NCBI GenBank assembly: GCA_945883825.1
Contig: CAMCYF010000006.1
Location: 1-64,000 of the forward strand
Source: Chitinophaga pinensis
Lineage (GTDB): Bacteria; Bacteroidota; Bacteroidia; Flavobacteriales_D; Crocinitomicaceae
Direction: 5' to 3'
Length of the DNA stretch: 64,000 bases
Numbering within the stretch: position 1 is the first letter of the stretch; the number at the start of each line of letters is the position of its first letter. Positions 9,100 to 18,094 of the stretch are shown piece by piece. The notes under the pieces were generated by a model, which worked only from the letters and a program-made list of their open reading frames with translations, searched no databases and had not been told where the DNA came from. Position numbers and translations under genes: made by a program.

Positions 9100-11202
9100 A
9101 TGAAAAAATTAATTTATTTAACTTTTCTTTTTCCAATACTATTTTCTTGTAATAGTGGTGTAGAAGGAAATCTTGTTGGAGTAAGGGGGAGGGAAACATT
9201 TTATCCTGATGTACTCGGTCCGGGAAAATTACCATTAGGTATGGTTTATATTCCATCTGGGGCATATCAAACAGGTGAAGATGATGAAGATATAATGGGT
9301 TTACACACATCAAGGGTAAAAACTGTTTCTGTGCCTGCTTTTTACATGGATCAAACTGAAATTTCTAATAATGAATACCGCCAATTCGTTTATTGGGTAA
9401 GAGATTCAATTGCTAGAGAAAAATTATACCGAAGAAGTTATGATGATGATGCTGAGCGTTGGATAAACGTTCCAGACAATTTCTTTAAAGAACCCTACAG
9501 AACTTTTATCAATATGGGGTCAGATGTTCAGGGTGGTAATACCCCTTTCCAATTATTTATGGATAGTACAAATAATGCTGAGGTTGATAAAACATTACTT
9601 GGTCTTTTGGGAGACATAGAAGGAGCAAAAATGAAGAAAATTAAGTCTGAAAAGCCGTTGGATTTGATTAACGGGTATAAATTAGACCAAAAAAATAATA
9701 TTCCTTCATCTGAAAAAAGACCAGAGGTTGTAATGACAGATGCTGACTTGAGAAGTATTTTTCAACAATATACAAACAAGGAAATAAATAAAGGGGAACG
9801 TAAAGTAAAAGCAGGTAATTCAGATAAGGCATCTAAATCTGGCAAAGTAAACTCCTCGTATGATCAAGGAGGTAGATTAGAAAACAGAAAATACTTCACT
9901 CTTAATTGGGAACAAAAGATTGATTACGAAGATGCAGAAACTTCTTTTCTTTTATCAGACATGTACTATTCAGAATCTGAACAATTTTATAAGAGAAAAG
10001 AGATTGATACTCGTTTATTATTTTTTGACTATTACTGGGTTGATTTCAAAGAAGCTGCCAAGAGAGGAAAAATCATCACTAAATCTGTTGATTCAAGAAA
10101 TAATTTTCATTATGATAGTATTTTACCTACTCGTGATGGAGGTATTTATAAAAAAGGAAGACGTGATCCACTCGGAAAAGATTACAAAGTATCAGATTCT
10201 CATCGTTCTACTTTGTATACCGACAAGGGTGGAGATAAGGTTTGGGTAGATACTACTGTTTTTGGAAAAGGAAAACAATATGGAGATCCTCAAGGTGCTG
10301 AAGTTGACAACACAATATATAGTATTGCTGACACGAATAGTTTATATGGCACGGTTTTACAAAATCCTGGCCAAGATTTGGATTTAGGATTTACAAATAG
10401 CAAAGGTCAACACAACGCTTTACGTGGTCATACTGATAGAAGCAGGTTTATTGTAAAGGAACGAATTAATGTATATCCTGATACTTTATGCTGGATGAGA
10501 GATTTTACATATGCTAATAATGAAGCAATGTCTCAGAATTATTTTTGGAATAGTGCTTATGACAATTATCCAGTTGTTGGGGTTACTTGGCCTCAAGCAA
10601 AAGCATTCTCAGTATGGCGCTCTCAACTATTTCATAGTTGGTTGCAAAGTAACGGTGAAATGTTTGTGAATGACTTTAGATTACCTACGGAAACAGAATG
10701 GGAACGAGGAGCTAGGGGAGATTTAGATTTATCCCAATATCCTTGGGGTGGGCCATACATTCGCAATGCAGCAGGGTGTTTCTTAGCAAATTTTAAACCT
10801 TTGAGAGGCCGCTATTTTGAAGATGGTGGATTTCATACAGTAAAGGTCTACTCTTATAATCCTAATGCTTTTGGTCTTTATTGTATGGCTGGAAATGTTG
10901 CTGAATGGTGTTCTACTACTTTTGATGAATCAATGTATGAATTTGGTCATGATATGAGTGGAGAATATGATTATCAAGCTCAAGACGGAGATCCTGCTGT
11001 AAAAAAGCGAAAAGTAATTAGAGGAGGTTCTTGGAAAGATATAGGTTATTATTTAATGAACAGTACTAGAACTTATGAGTACCAAGATACTGCAAAATCA
11101 TATATAGGATTTAGAAATGTTATGACTCATTTGGGTCGAGGTGGGAAAGATATCGATCAGGAAAATGGTGAAGAAATCCAAAGCGATATTCAATTAAAGT
11201 AG
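9100..11202 (+). CDS. gldK: T9SS/gliding lipoprotein GldK (PorK), enlarged
   Basis: The ATG at 9100 gives a lipoprotein signal (MKKLIYLTFLFPILFSCNSG, Cys at 17); an in-frame ATG 36 bp earlier would bury it. The formylglycine-generating-enzyme/sulfatase-modifying fold is split. The N-terminal part is at about 40-105 (MVYIPSGAYQTGEDDED, FYMDQTEISNNEYRQFV). The C-terminal part is at about 440-680 (NYPVVGVTWPQAKAF, FRLPTETEWERGARG, GNVAEWC, RKVIRGGSW, GFRN). The region between them is about 330 residues, so the protein reaches 700 residues against roughly 460-490 for characterised GldK/PorK. GldK forms outer-membrane rings with GldN in the periplasm. It is followed 27 bp later by gldL. Confidence 0.93.
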   Translation: MKKLIYLTFLFPILFSCNSGVEGNLVGVRGRETFYPDVLGPGKLPLGMVYIPSGAYQTGEDDEDIMGLHTSRVKTVSVPAFYMDQTEISNNEYRQFVYWVRDSIAREKLYRRSYDDDAERWINVPDNFFKEPYRTFINMGSDVQGGNTPFQLFMDSTNNAEVDKTLLGLLGDIEGAKMKKIKSEKPLDLINGYKLDQKNNIPSSEKRPEVVMTDADLRSIFQQYTNKEINKGERKVKAGNSDKASKSGKVNSSYDQGGRLENRKYFTLNWEQKIDYEDAETSFLLSDMYYSESEQFYKRKEIDTRLLFFDYYWVDFKEAAKRGKIITKSVDSRNNFHYDSILPTRDGGIYKKGRRDPLGKDYKVSDSHRSTLYTDKGGDKVWVDTTVFGKGKQYGDPQGAEVDNTIYSIADTNSLYGTVLQNPGQDLDLGFTNSKGQHNALRGHTDRSRFIVKERINVYPDTLCWMRDFTYANNEAMSQNYFWNSAYDNYPVVGVTWPQAKAFSVWRSQLFHSWLQSNGEMFVNDFRLPTETEWERGARGDLDLSQYPWGGPYIRNAAGCFLANFKPLRGRYFEDGGFHTVKVYSYNPNAFGLYCMAGNVAEWCSTTFDESMYEFGHDMSGEYDYQAQDGDPAVKKRKVIRGGSWKDIGYYLMNSTRTYEYQDTAKSYIGFRNVMTHLGRGGKDIDQENGEEIQSDIQLK

Positions 11203-11229
11203 TTTAAATCAATTAAAATTTTAAAAATT

Positions 11230-11994
11230 ATGAGTGCTGAAGTAAATCAAAAAGTAAAATGGAATACACGATTTGGAACACCAAGTTTCAGATCTAGTAC
11301 TCACGTTGTAGCAGGCTTTGGAGCCTCTGTTGTAATTGTTGGAGCATTATTTAAAATAATGCACTGGAAAGGATGTGATACAATGTTAATTATCGGTTTA
11401 TTAACTGAAGCATTCATATTTGGTTTATATGCTATTATGCCTTTAGAAGATGCAGGTCACGACGTAGAAGCTGGAAGTCCAGGGGACTTACTTGCTAAAC
11501 AATTAGAGCAAGCTGGCATAGACCAACCTTTACTTGCTAAATTGAGAGATAGTATGTCTAATTTAGCAGACAATGCCCGATCACTTGGAGCAGTATCTTC
11601 TGCTGCAGGGGCTACTGATTCTTACGTTAAAAGTTTAGAGTCTGCAGCAAGTGGAATTAATAAACTTGCAGATGAATATGCAGCTTCTGGAAAAGCTATA
11701 GCTGGAATTGTAGCGGGTGTTGATGGAAATTTTGGAACAGAAACACATAAATTAGGTCAAAATATATCTGCTTTAAATAATGTTTACGAGCTGCAACTAA
11801 AATCGTCTCAAGACTACTTAAATAGCATTGGTCAGATGAATCAATTACAAGATAGCATCAAAGGCGTAATGAATGATTTGGCTTCTTCCGCTCAAGATAC
11901 ACAAATTTACCGTGAAAACATGTCCATGTTGTCTAAGAACTTAACGGAACTTAATACAGTATATGGTAACATGTTGAAAGCCCTGAAAGGTTAA
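11230..11994 (+). CDS. gldL: T9SS inner-membrane motor protein GldL (PorL)
   Basis: 254 residues. Two closely spaced transmembrane helices occupy about 28-75 (VVAGFGASVVIVGALFKIMH, then TMLIIGLLTEAFIFGLYAIM), with the conserved KIMHW loop and a Glu in the second helix, as in the proton-driven GldLM motor. The rest is a cytoplasmic, Ala/Ser-rich coiled region. GldL and GldM together form the motor that powers secretion and gliding. It lies between gldK and gldM in an uninterrupted same-strand run. Confidence 0.95.
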   Translation: MSAEVNQKVKWNTRFGTPSFRSSTHVVAGFGASVVIVGALFKIMHWKGCDTMLIIGLLTEAFIFGLYAIMPLEDAGHDVEAGSPGDLLAKQLEQAGIDQPLLAKLRDSMSNLADNARSLGAVSSAAGATDSYVKSLESAASGINKLADEYAASGKAIAGIVAGVDGNFGTETHKLGQNISALNNVYELQLKSSQDYLNSIGQMNQLQDSIKGVMNDLASSAQDTQIYRENMSMLSKNLTELNTVYGNMLKALKG

Positions 11995-12042
11995 TTGTAA
12001 CCAAGAAGAAATTTTAATTTATTAAATAAAAAATTAGAAATT

Positions 12043-13818
12043 ATGGCAGGTGGTAAAGAAACCCCAAGACAAAAAATGATTGGGATGATGTACTTGGTAT
12101 TAACGGCGCTTTTAGCATTAAATGTATCCAAACAAGTTTTGGAAGCATTTGCAGCTATTGAAGACAATACCCAAAGATCAAATGAAAATTTATACATAAA
12201 AGGTCAAGAAAATTTAGCAACACTTGCTGAAGATTTTAAAACGTTAAATGACCCAAAAGATCAAGCAAAGAAAGCAAAAATAAAGACATATCTTTCAATT
12301 ATTGATAAGCTGGATAAGGAAACTGGAAAAATGATTCAGTATATTGATGGTATAAAGTTTAAACTTTTAACAGATGCAGATGAAGAGTTTGATAAAAATT
12401 CTCCTAAACTTAAAGATAAGGAATTTATTATCTGGTCAAAATATGATTCTAAGGAACCTGTTAAACCTATACGGTTTAACTTATTTAAAGTAGAGCACAA
12501 AGATAATTTTGATGTGCCAATGCATGCTTTAGTTGGTTCAGAAATCGGTACAATTACTTCTAAAGATGGTATGGAATTATGGAATAATTTTAAGAAACTT
12601 CGTAAAAGCATGGTTGAAATTGCAGGATCGTATTCCGAAGGTATAGGACAAGACGGTAAGAAAAAAATCTGGAAGCTTAAAGTTGGAGATATTAATAAAT
12701 TTGAAGATAGTAAGGATTTGCAAAAACAGTTGAATAAAATGATGAAAGCTAGTGGTAACAAAGTAAATCCTGAAGACTCATCAACTTTACAATTGGTGTA
12801 TGAATTAATGTCTAAAAATGAGTTTGATGAGTACGGAGAGGATAAAGCTAATATTCATTGGTTAGGAAGAACTTTTGATCATGCACCTTTAGTTGGGGCA
12901 TTGGCATCTTTATCATCTTTGCAAAATGATGTTCTTCAAGCTCGTGAAAAATTAATCGCGCTTTTAAAGAGTAAAGTTAGTACCGGTGAATTCTCGTTTA
13001 ACCAAATTGAGGCTTTTGTTGCTGGAGATGCTGTAGTAACAAACGGTGGTGAATTGAATTTAAAAGTTACAATGGCTGCATATGACTCTGATAAAAACCC
13101 AACTGTTGTAATCAATGGTGGAGGATCACAAGAGACAGGTAAAGGGGTTGTAAATATCAAGAAAATAGCTACTGGTAATGGTGAGCAAACTGTTTCTGGA
13201 TCCGTTACAATTTTGAGCAAATCATATATTCCTTATACAAAGAAATGGGAACATAAGTATGTAATTGTAGCTCCACAGGGTTCAATTTCACTTCCAGAAA
13301 TGAGTGTTTTGTATACAGGTTGGGATAATAAAATAGTTCCTGTTGTTGCTGGTTCTGTTAGTTCTGATATAAATGTAATTGGAGGAACTAAAAGAAAAAC
13401 TTCTTGGACTTTGGATGGATCTAAATACGATGGTTATTTTGTCAACGTTGCTTCAGGTACAAAGCAAGTAACAATTCAACTAACCGGAAAGGATAAAGAT
13501 GGCAAAACAAAAAATATGGGTACTTTTAAATATAAAGTAAAATCTTTTCCAAAAGCACAACTAGCAGGTACAACAATTTCAAAAACATCTGGATTTATTG
13601 CTAATGTTAGTCTTGGTGCGGATAGTCCGTTTACAGGTGTTACTTTCAAAGTTGTCGGAGGAAATGTTGATGATATACCTTTTAATGGTACAGTTGTACC
13701 TGCAAGTGTAATTAGTAAAGTGAGAATAGGTAAAAAAGTACCTATCGAAGTCTCATATACTCGCAATGGTTCAGGCAAGGTAGAAATTGCGACCGGAGTT
13801 TTAAAAGTTGTAAATTAA
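12043..13818 (+). CDS. gldM: T9SS motor/periplasmic shaft protein GldM (PorM)
   Basis: 591 residues. The N-terminus (GGKETPRQKMIGMMYLVLTALLALNVSKQVLEAF) is the diagnostic GldM opening with one transmembrane helix, followed by a helical domain and successive beta-sandwich domains (D2-D4) to the end. The early periplasmic domain carries Lys/Glu-rich stretches that make the protein somewhat longer than the roughly 510-520 residues I recall for characterised homologues. It spans the periplasm from the GldL motor to the GldKN ring. It is followed 6 bp later by gldN. Confidence 0.95.
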   Translation: MAGGKETPRQKMIGMMYLVLTALLALNVSKQVLEAFAAIEDNTQRSNENLYIKGQENLATLAEDFKTLNDPKDQAKKAKIKTYLSIIDKLDKETGKMIQYIDGIKFKLLTDADEEFDKNSPKLKDKEFIIWSKYDSKEPVKPIRFNLFKVEHKDNFDVPMHALVGSEIGTITSKDGMELWNNFKKLRKSMVEIAGSYSEGIGQDGKKKIWKLKVGDINKFEDSKDLQKQLNKMMKASGNKVNPEDSSTLQLVYELMSKNEFDEYGEDKANIHWLGRTFDHAPLVGALASLSSLQNDVLQAREKLIALLKSKVSTGEFSFNQIEAFVAGDAVVTNGGELNLKVTMAAYDSDKNPTVVINGGGSQETGKGVVNIKKIATGNGEQTVSGSVTILSKSYIPYTKKWEHKYVIVAPQGSISLPEMSVLYTGWDNKIVPVVAGSVSSDINVIGGTKRKTSWTLDGSKYDGYFVNVASGTKQVTIQLTGKDKDGKTKNMGTFKYKVKSFPKAQLAGTTISKTSGFIANVSLGADSPFTGVTFKVVGGNVDDIPFNGTVVPASVISKVRIGKKVPIEVSYTRNGSGKVEIATGVLKVVN

Positions 13819-13824
13819 ATAATT

Positions 13825-15087
13825 ATGAAAAAAATATTTTTTTGTGCATCATTTTTCTTTTTGATAGCTAATTTATTTTTCTGTCAGGATACGCCATTAA
13901 GAGGACCTTTCAATCAACCATCAAATGGAGTAATTGATGGTGTAGTTTTAAAAGAAGAATTGCCAACTCGTTTAACCGTACCTTACCAGTCTGTTCGTGC
14001 AGCAGATTATGTCTGGTCAAAGCGCTTGTATTCTAGAATTGATGCTCGCGAAAAAATGAATCAACCACTTTTTCTTCCTTTTGATTCTTTTGATGGAACA
14101 ACTGATGGTTCTTTTTATAAACCAACTAAAATTCAAGAAGTTGACGATTATAGTTGGAATAAAGATCAAAGTAGATGGTCTTTGTGGACAATAATATTTA
14201 GACATGTTTTGTTGGGAGACCTGACAGTATACAAAGTTGCATCAGACGCTTATCCGGCTTTGGAGGACGGCTATAGCTTAAAATATCCGATTGCTCAAAA
14301 ACCTAATCTTAATCGATCTGATTATTTTAATGATCAATCATATAGAAAGGAAATAAATGGTATAATTTCTTCAAATGGTGTAGGCGAGTATCTCAGATTG
14401 CCTATGGCATCTGAACCTCTTGATACTTTTGATGTAATAAAAACAAATCAAGCAGCACAAGAATATATTGACTCAATGGTTCTATCTAATAGCGACTATG
14501 CCCTGCTTTCAGGTTTAGATAAAGATAAATTTAAGTTTTGGTGGGATGCAGCAAATGCAAATAGTATTTTACGTAAGGATCCTAAAATTTTATATCTGGC
14601 ATCTAATAGTATTTTCGGTTATAATATTAAGGAAGACTGGTTTTTTGATAAACAACGCTCACTTTTAGATCGAAGAATTATCTCGATTGCGCCTTTAGCT
14701 AGGTACACTATTGATCCTAATTTGGAAATTCCTGAACGTGGAAATCTACTAGTCTATGACAAAGAAGGAAAAGCATTTATTTATGATAATGGAGGTTTTA
14801 TTGAGTATACAGATAACTATGAGGAGAGAGAAGTTTTTTGGTTATATTTCCCTGAACTAAGAAATGTTATTGTTAACTATTTTGTTTACAATGATAAATC
14901 AGATGCTCAATGGATGTCTTTTGACGATTTATTTTGGAAAAGACAATTCAATGCTCAAATCTATAAAACATCTGATAAGTTTGATCGTGAGATTGAAGAT
15001 TACAAATATGGAGTAGATGCTTTGTATGAAGCTGAAAGAATTAAGGATGAAGTTCGTAAATGGGAAATTGATGTATGGAATTATTAA
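13825..15087 (+). CDS. gldN: T9SS/gliding periplasmic ring protein GldN (PorN)
   Basis: 420 residues with a signal peptide (MKKIFFCASFFFLIANLFFCQ). Family signatures are present: VRAADYVWSKRLYSRIDAREKMN near the N-terminus, DWFFDKQRSLLDRRIISIAP mid-protein and EVFWLYFPELRNVIVNY late. GldN/PorN binds GldK/PorK to form the periplasmic ring of the T9SS. It is the last gene of the porP-gldKLMN group; the next gene is convergent, so the operon ends here. An insert around residues 150-240 makes it longer than the 320-360 residues I recall for the family. Confidence 0.94.
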   Translation: MKKIFFCASFFFLIANLFFCQDTPLRGPFNQPSNGVIDGVVLKEELPTRLTVPYQSVRAADYVWSKRLYSRIDAREKMNQPLFLPFDSFDGTTDGSFYKPTKIQEVDDYSWNKDQSRWSLWTIIFRHVLLGDLTVYKVASDAYPALEDGYSLKYPIAQKPNLNRSDYFNDQSYRKEINGIISSNGVGEYLRLPMASEPLDTFDVIKTNQAAQEYIDSMVLSNSDYALLSGLDKDKFKFWWDAANANSILRKDPKILYLASNSIFGYNIKEDWFFDKQRSLLDRRIISIAPLARYTIDPNLEIPERGNLLVYDKEGKAFIYDNGGFIEYTDNYEEREVFWLYFPELRNVIVNYFVYNDKSDAQWMSFDDLFWKRQFNAQIYKTSDKFDREIEDYKYGVDALYEAERIKDEVRKWEIDVWNY

Positions 15088-15100
15088 TTCTGTAAACTTT

Positions 15101-16048
15101 TTAATTTTCCTTACTACTTTTAATCTTTCTTGATTTTAGAAATGGAATAAATCGTGGGGTTCTTTCTTTATAAGCTTTGTATTCCGGATATTTACCTTCT
15201 GTAATCTCCTCAGAAAAATCAGAACTTCCTTTAAAAAGAATTATTAGAAGAACACAACCTGCAATTGACCAGTTAATCCAGGAACCTGTGATATGTACAC
15301 TAAATAAGTAAAAGATAAGCCAGATTGCTTGTTCCATAGCGTAGTTCGGATGGCGAACAATAGCCCATAAACCTGTTGAGATAAATCCTTTTTTATACTC
15401 TCCAAGATCTTCATTATTCGCAATTCTCCTATGTTTTTCTTGTTGAAAGGAATATTGCTGGTTGTCTGCAATAAATTCTATGTAAATACAACTTATCATA
15501 AGCAAAGCAAGAACTCCATCGATCCAATTTAAATTGTGGTCAATATTTGTGTTCAAGCAAACTAGGATTGGTAAAGTAAAAAGGAAGATTAATGTTAATT
15601 GATAAGTGCAGATAAAAAATAAGTTGAATAACATCCAAATGATTGGATTATTAAATCCTTTTCGTTTGCGTAAAACTTCCCAACGGTAATCTTCTTCTCC
15701 AGACCAAAATTTCCAGGAATAGGCTCCTCTTCTTGCAAAATTATAAGTCAGGCGAATACCCCATAGACTTACTAATATTGACATTAAAATCATTCTTGGA
15801 TCCCAAAGCCCCAAAGCTGTCATGTGCCAAACATAATAAATAGGCACAATGCTCCACAGTTTATCTACTTGAGAATTATTTTTTGCTAATTCCCCGATTA
15901 TAAAACAATAAGCAATTACGCCACTTAAAATATAGAGCATCTGATAAAGAATTGCCCATTGTAAGTCAGTGGGCGCGATTCCAAAATTGAAACAAACAAG
16001 TGGAACTATTATGAGTGTAAAAATTAAAAGTAAAATTGTAATGAGCAT
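15101..16048 (-). CDS. DUF1295 / steroid 5-alpha-reductase-like membrane protein
   Basis: 315 residues with about seven hydrophobic segments. The C-terminal motif KGFISTGLWAIVRHPNYAMEQAIWLIFY (about residues 215-243; written here as blocks KGFISTGLWA and RHPNYAMEQ) is diagnostic of the DUF1295/isoprenylcysteine methyltransferase-like superfamily, where it binds cofactor. The earlier YRWEVLRKRKGF segment also fits. The substrate is unknown. It converges on gldN with only 13 bp between and is divergent from ribD. Confidence 0.85.
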   Translation of the reverse strand: MLITILLLIFTLIIVPLVCFNFGIAPTDLQWAILYQMLYILSGVIAYCFIIGELAKNNSQVDKLWSIVPIYYVWHMTALGLWDPRMILMSILVSLWGIRLTYNFARRGAYSWKFWSGEEDYRWEVLRKRKGFNNPIIWMLFNLFFICTYQLTLIFLFTLPILVCLNTNIDHNLNWIDGVLALLMISCIYIEFIADNQQYSFQQEKHRRIANNEDLGEYKKGFISTGLWAIVRHPNYAMEQAIWLIFYLFSVHITGSWINWSIAGCVLLIILFKGSSDFSEEITEGKYPEYKAYKERTPRFIPFLKSRKIKSSKEN

Positions 16049-16173
16049 TGTTAAATCGTTAAATTAATATTTTATTGAACTAAACAAAAATAACAAAAAA
16101 CTGAAATTTTCAAGAATAATAAAACTCAAAATTATACTTCAAATTGTCTATTCTAAGATTACGTTTTATATCT

Positions 16174-16181
16174 TAACTTTG
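16174..16181 (+). promoter_or_regulatory. Bacteroidota -7 element before ribD
   Basis: TAACTTTG matches the TAnnTTTG consensus exactly. Counting the final G as -4 places +1 at 16185, one base before the ribD ATG, so a leaderless or nearly leaderless transcript is predicted. No well-placed -33 TTG is seen. Confidence 0.5.
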
Positions 16182-16185
16182 CAAT

Positions 16186-17217
16186 ATGAATGATTGTGAT
16201 TTCATGCAAAGATGTATTGATCTTGCCCTATTGGGAAAAGGAATGGTAGCTCCTAATCCAATGGTTGGATGCGTAATAGTTCATAATAATCGCATTATCA
16301 GTGAAGCATTTCACATGCATTTTGGAAGTTCACATGCAGAAAATAGTGCGATAGAATTAGTTGAAGATAAATCTTTGCTAGCAGAATCAACAGTTTATAT
16401 TTCTTTAGAGCCTTGTGCTCATTTTGGAAAAACTCCTCCTTGCGTTGACTTACTTATAAAGTATAAGCTCAAAAAAGTTGTCGTTGGCTGTAGGGATTCA
16501 AATCCACTTGTTGCAGGAAAAGGAATTGAAAAACTTATAAAGTCAGGAATTGAAGTGATAGAAGGAGTTTTAGAAGACGAATGTAAAGAGTTAAACAAAC
16601 GTTTTTTTACTTTTCATGAAAAAAAACGACCTTATGTTATTTTAAAATGGGCGCAAACAAATGATGGTTATTTAGATAAGTTGCGAGAAAAGGGAGAAGT
16701 TGGAAGTAACTGGATTTCTGCACCAGAAACAAAAGCATTGGTACACAAATGGCGCAGTGAAGAACAAAGTATTTTAGTTGGTAGAAATACAATTATCAAT
16801 GATAATCCATCTTTAACAGTTAGAGAATATAAAGGTAAAAATCCAATAAGAATTGTTATCGATAGTCAACTACAAATCAGTAGTGATGTAAATATCTATT
16901 CTGAAGAAGCGCCAACCATTGTTTTTAATCGCTTGAAAAATGAACTGAAAGAAAATATCGAGTGGGTGAAAATTTCAGAAACCTCAACAGCAAATATTTT
17001 AGAGGAACTTTACAAAAGGAATATTCTTTCTGTTTTCGTTGAAGGTGGCAGTAGAACGCTACAATATTTTATCATTGATAATGTTTGGGATGAAGCCCGT
17101 GTAATTGTTGGAGACATTAGTTTTGGTGAAGGCATAAAAGCGCCAGTAATTAATAAGGTTCCTTATGATAATTATAAGTTTGGGTCAGATATGATTTATT
17201 ATTACAAGCGAAAATGA
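16186..17217 (+). CDS. ribD: bifunctional pyrimidine deaminase/reductase RibD (riboflavin synthesis)
   Basis: 343 residues. The N-terminal deaminase carries the zinc site HAE (SSHAENSAIE, about residue 50) and EPCAHFGKTPPC (about 77-88). The C-terminal reductase runs from about 150 (YVILKWAQTNDGYLD; SEEQSILVGRNTI; FVEGGSRTLQYFI). It performs the second and third steps from GTP cyclohydrolase product toward lumazine; ribH for a later step is at 24131. The start at 16186 keeps the usual short lead before MQRCIDLA. No FMN riboswitch is present upstream, and the predicted transcript has almost no leader. The stop overlaps the next gene's ATG by 4 bp. Confidence 0.96.
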   Translation: MNDCDFMQRCIDLALLGKGMVAPNPMVGCVIVHNNRIISEAFHMHFGSSHAENSAIELVEDKSLLAESTVYISLEPCAHFGKTPPCVDLLIKYKLKKVVVGCRDSNPLVAGKGIEKLIKSGIEVIEGVLEDECKELNKRFFTFHEKKRPYVILKWAQTNDGYLDKLREKGEVGSNWISAPETKALVHKWRSEEQSILVGRNTIINDNPSLTVREYKGKNPIRIVIDSQLQISSDVNIYSEEAPTIVFNRLKNELKENIEWVKISETSTANILEELYKRNILSVFVEGGSRTLQYFIIDNVWDEARVIVGDISFGEGIKAPVINKVPYDNYKFGSDMIYYYKRK

Positions 17218-18080
17218 CAGATTTATTTCTTGCCATCTTCTTATCAAGTTTAATTTTCGTGCTTTTTAAAGTTTTTCCGCGCTTTAAAATAGATACATTT
17301 CAAGCAATTGTCTTTAATTACATCAGTGCTTTTCTTTGTGGTTACATTCTTTATGGAAGTGACTTAAAAGAAGAAGCTTGGGAAAATACAAACTGGATTT
17401 TCTATGTAGTATTAGCCGCTTTACTCTTTATTTCGCTCTTTGTTTTGATGGGAAAAAGCGCTCAGAAGAATGGAATGGCTATTACATCAGTAGCTGTAAA
17501 AATGAGCATGGCGGTTTCTGTTCTTGGAATGGTTTTTATTTACAATGAACAACTTCCTTTCTTTAAAATTATAGCAATCTTATTGGCATTTTCTGGGGTG
17601 ATTCTTGTTTCATTTTCAAAGAAATCAATTGATTCAAAGCAGCAAACATGGTGGATGTTACTTATCTTATTTTTTGGCAGTGGAATTTTAGATTTACTGC
17701 TTAATTATGTCCAAAAAACACAGGTTGATGTAATCAGTACTGCCCTTTTCTCTGCATTTGGCTTCGGTCTTGCCAGTTTAATTGGCTTGGGGATTCTTAT
17801 TGCTCAGATAATTAGGCGAAGAACACGCATAGAATTCAGGAATGTTATCGGAGGAGTAATTTTAGGCGTACCCAATTTTTTCTCGATATTTCTCTTGATG
17901 CGCGCTTATAATTCAGTTACTTGGTCCGATTCTTCTGTTCTGGCAGTTATTAATGTTGCTATTGTTTGTATATCTACATTCTTAGGAACACTTATTTTCT
18001 CGGAAAAAATATCTTGGGCGAAAGGCCTTGGATTGTGTTGTTCTCTTTTAGCAATTTACCTCTTTTATTTAGTGAATTAA
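17214..18080 (+). CDS. EamA/DMT-superfamily membrane transporter
   Basis: 288 residues with nine or ten hydrophobic helices and two internally similar halves, as in EamA drug/metabolite transporters. Examples are FLAIFLSSLIFVLFKVF at the start and GVILGVPNFFSIFLLMRAY followed by FLGTLIFSEKISWAKGLG near the end, the latter being the family's typical closing pattern. The substrate is unknown. It overlaps ribD by 4 bp, so co-expression is likely, and a flavin or precursor as cargo is possible but speculative. Confidence 0.85.
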   Translation: MTDLFLAIFLSSLIFVLFKVFPRFKIDTFQAIVFNYISAFLCGYILYGSDLKEEAWENTNWIFYVVLAALLFISLFVLMGKSAQKNGMAITSVAVKMSMAVSVLGMVFIYNEQLPFFKIIAILLAFSGVILVSFSKKSIDSKQQTWWMLLILFFGSGILDLLLNYVQKTQVDVISTALFSAFGFGLASLIGLGILIAQIIRRRTRIEFRNVIGGVILGVPNFFSIFLLMRAYNSVTWSDSSVLAVINVAIVCISTFLGTLIFSEKISWAKGLGLCCSLLAIYLFYLVN

Positions 18081-18083
18081 TTG

Positions 18084-18091
18084 TACTTTTG
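18084..18091 (+). promoter_or_regulatory. Bacteroidota -7 element before the DUF4159 gene
   Basis: TACTTTTG is an exact TAnnTTTG match ending 3 nt before the ATG at 18095. With the G at -4, +1 is the A of the ATG, predicting a leaderless mRNA. Confidence 0.45.
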
Positions 18092-18094
18092 ACT

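Noticed and set aside
12336-13778. Minus-strand open frames opposite gldM
   Set aside because: They are shadows of the well-conserved gldM frame with no independent evidence.
16049-16185. FMN riboswitch before ribD
   Set aside because: The 137-bp gap has none of the conserved RFN helices, and the predicted transcript start lies one base before the ATG.
17966-18094. N-terminal extension of the DUF4159 protein into the transporter gene
   Set aside because: It overlaps the EamA frame and would bury a good signal peptide that starts at the ATG 18095 directly after a -7 element.
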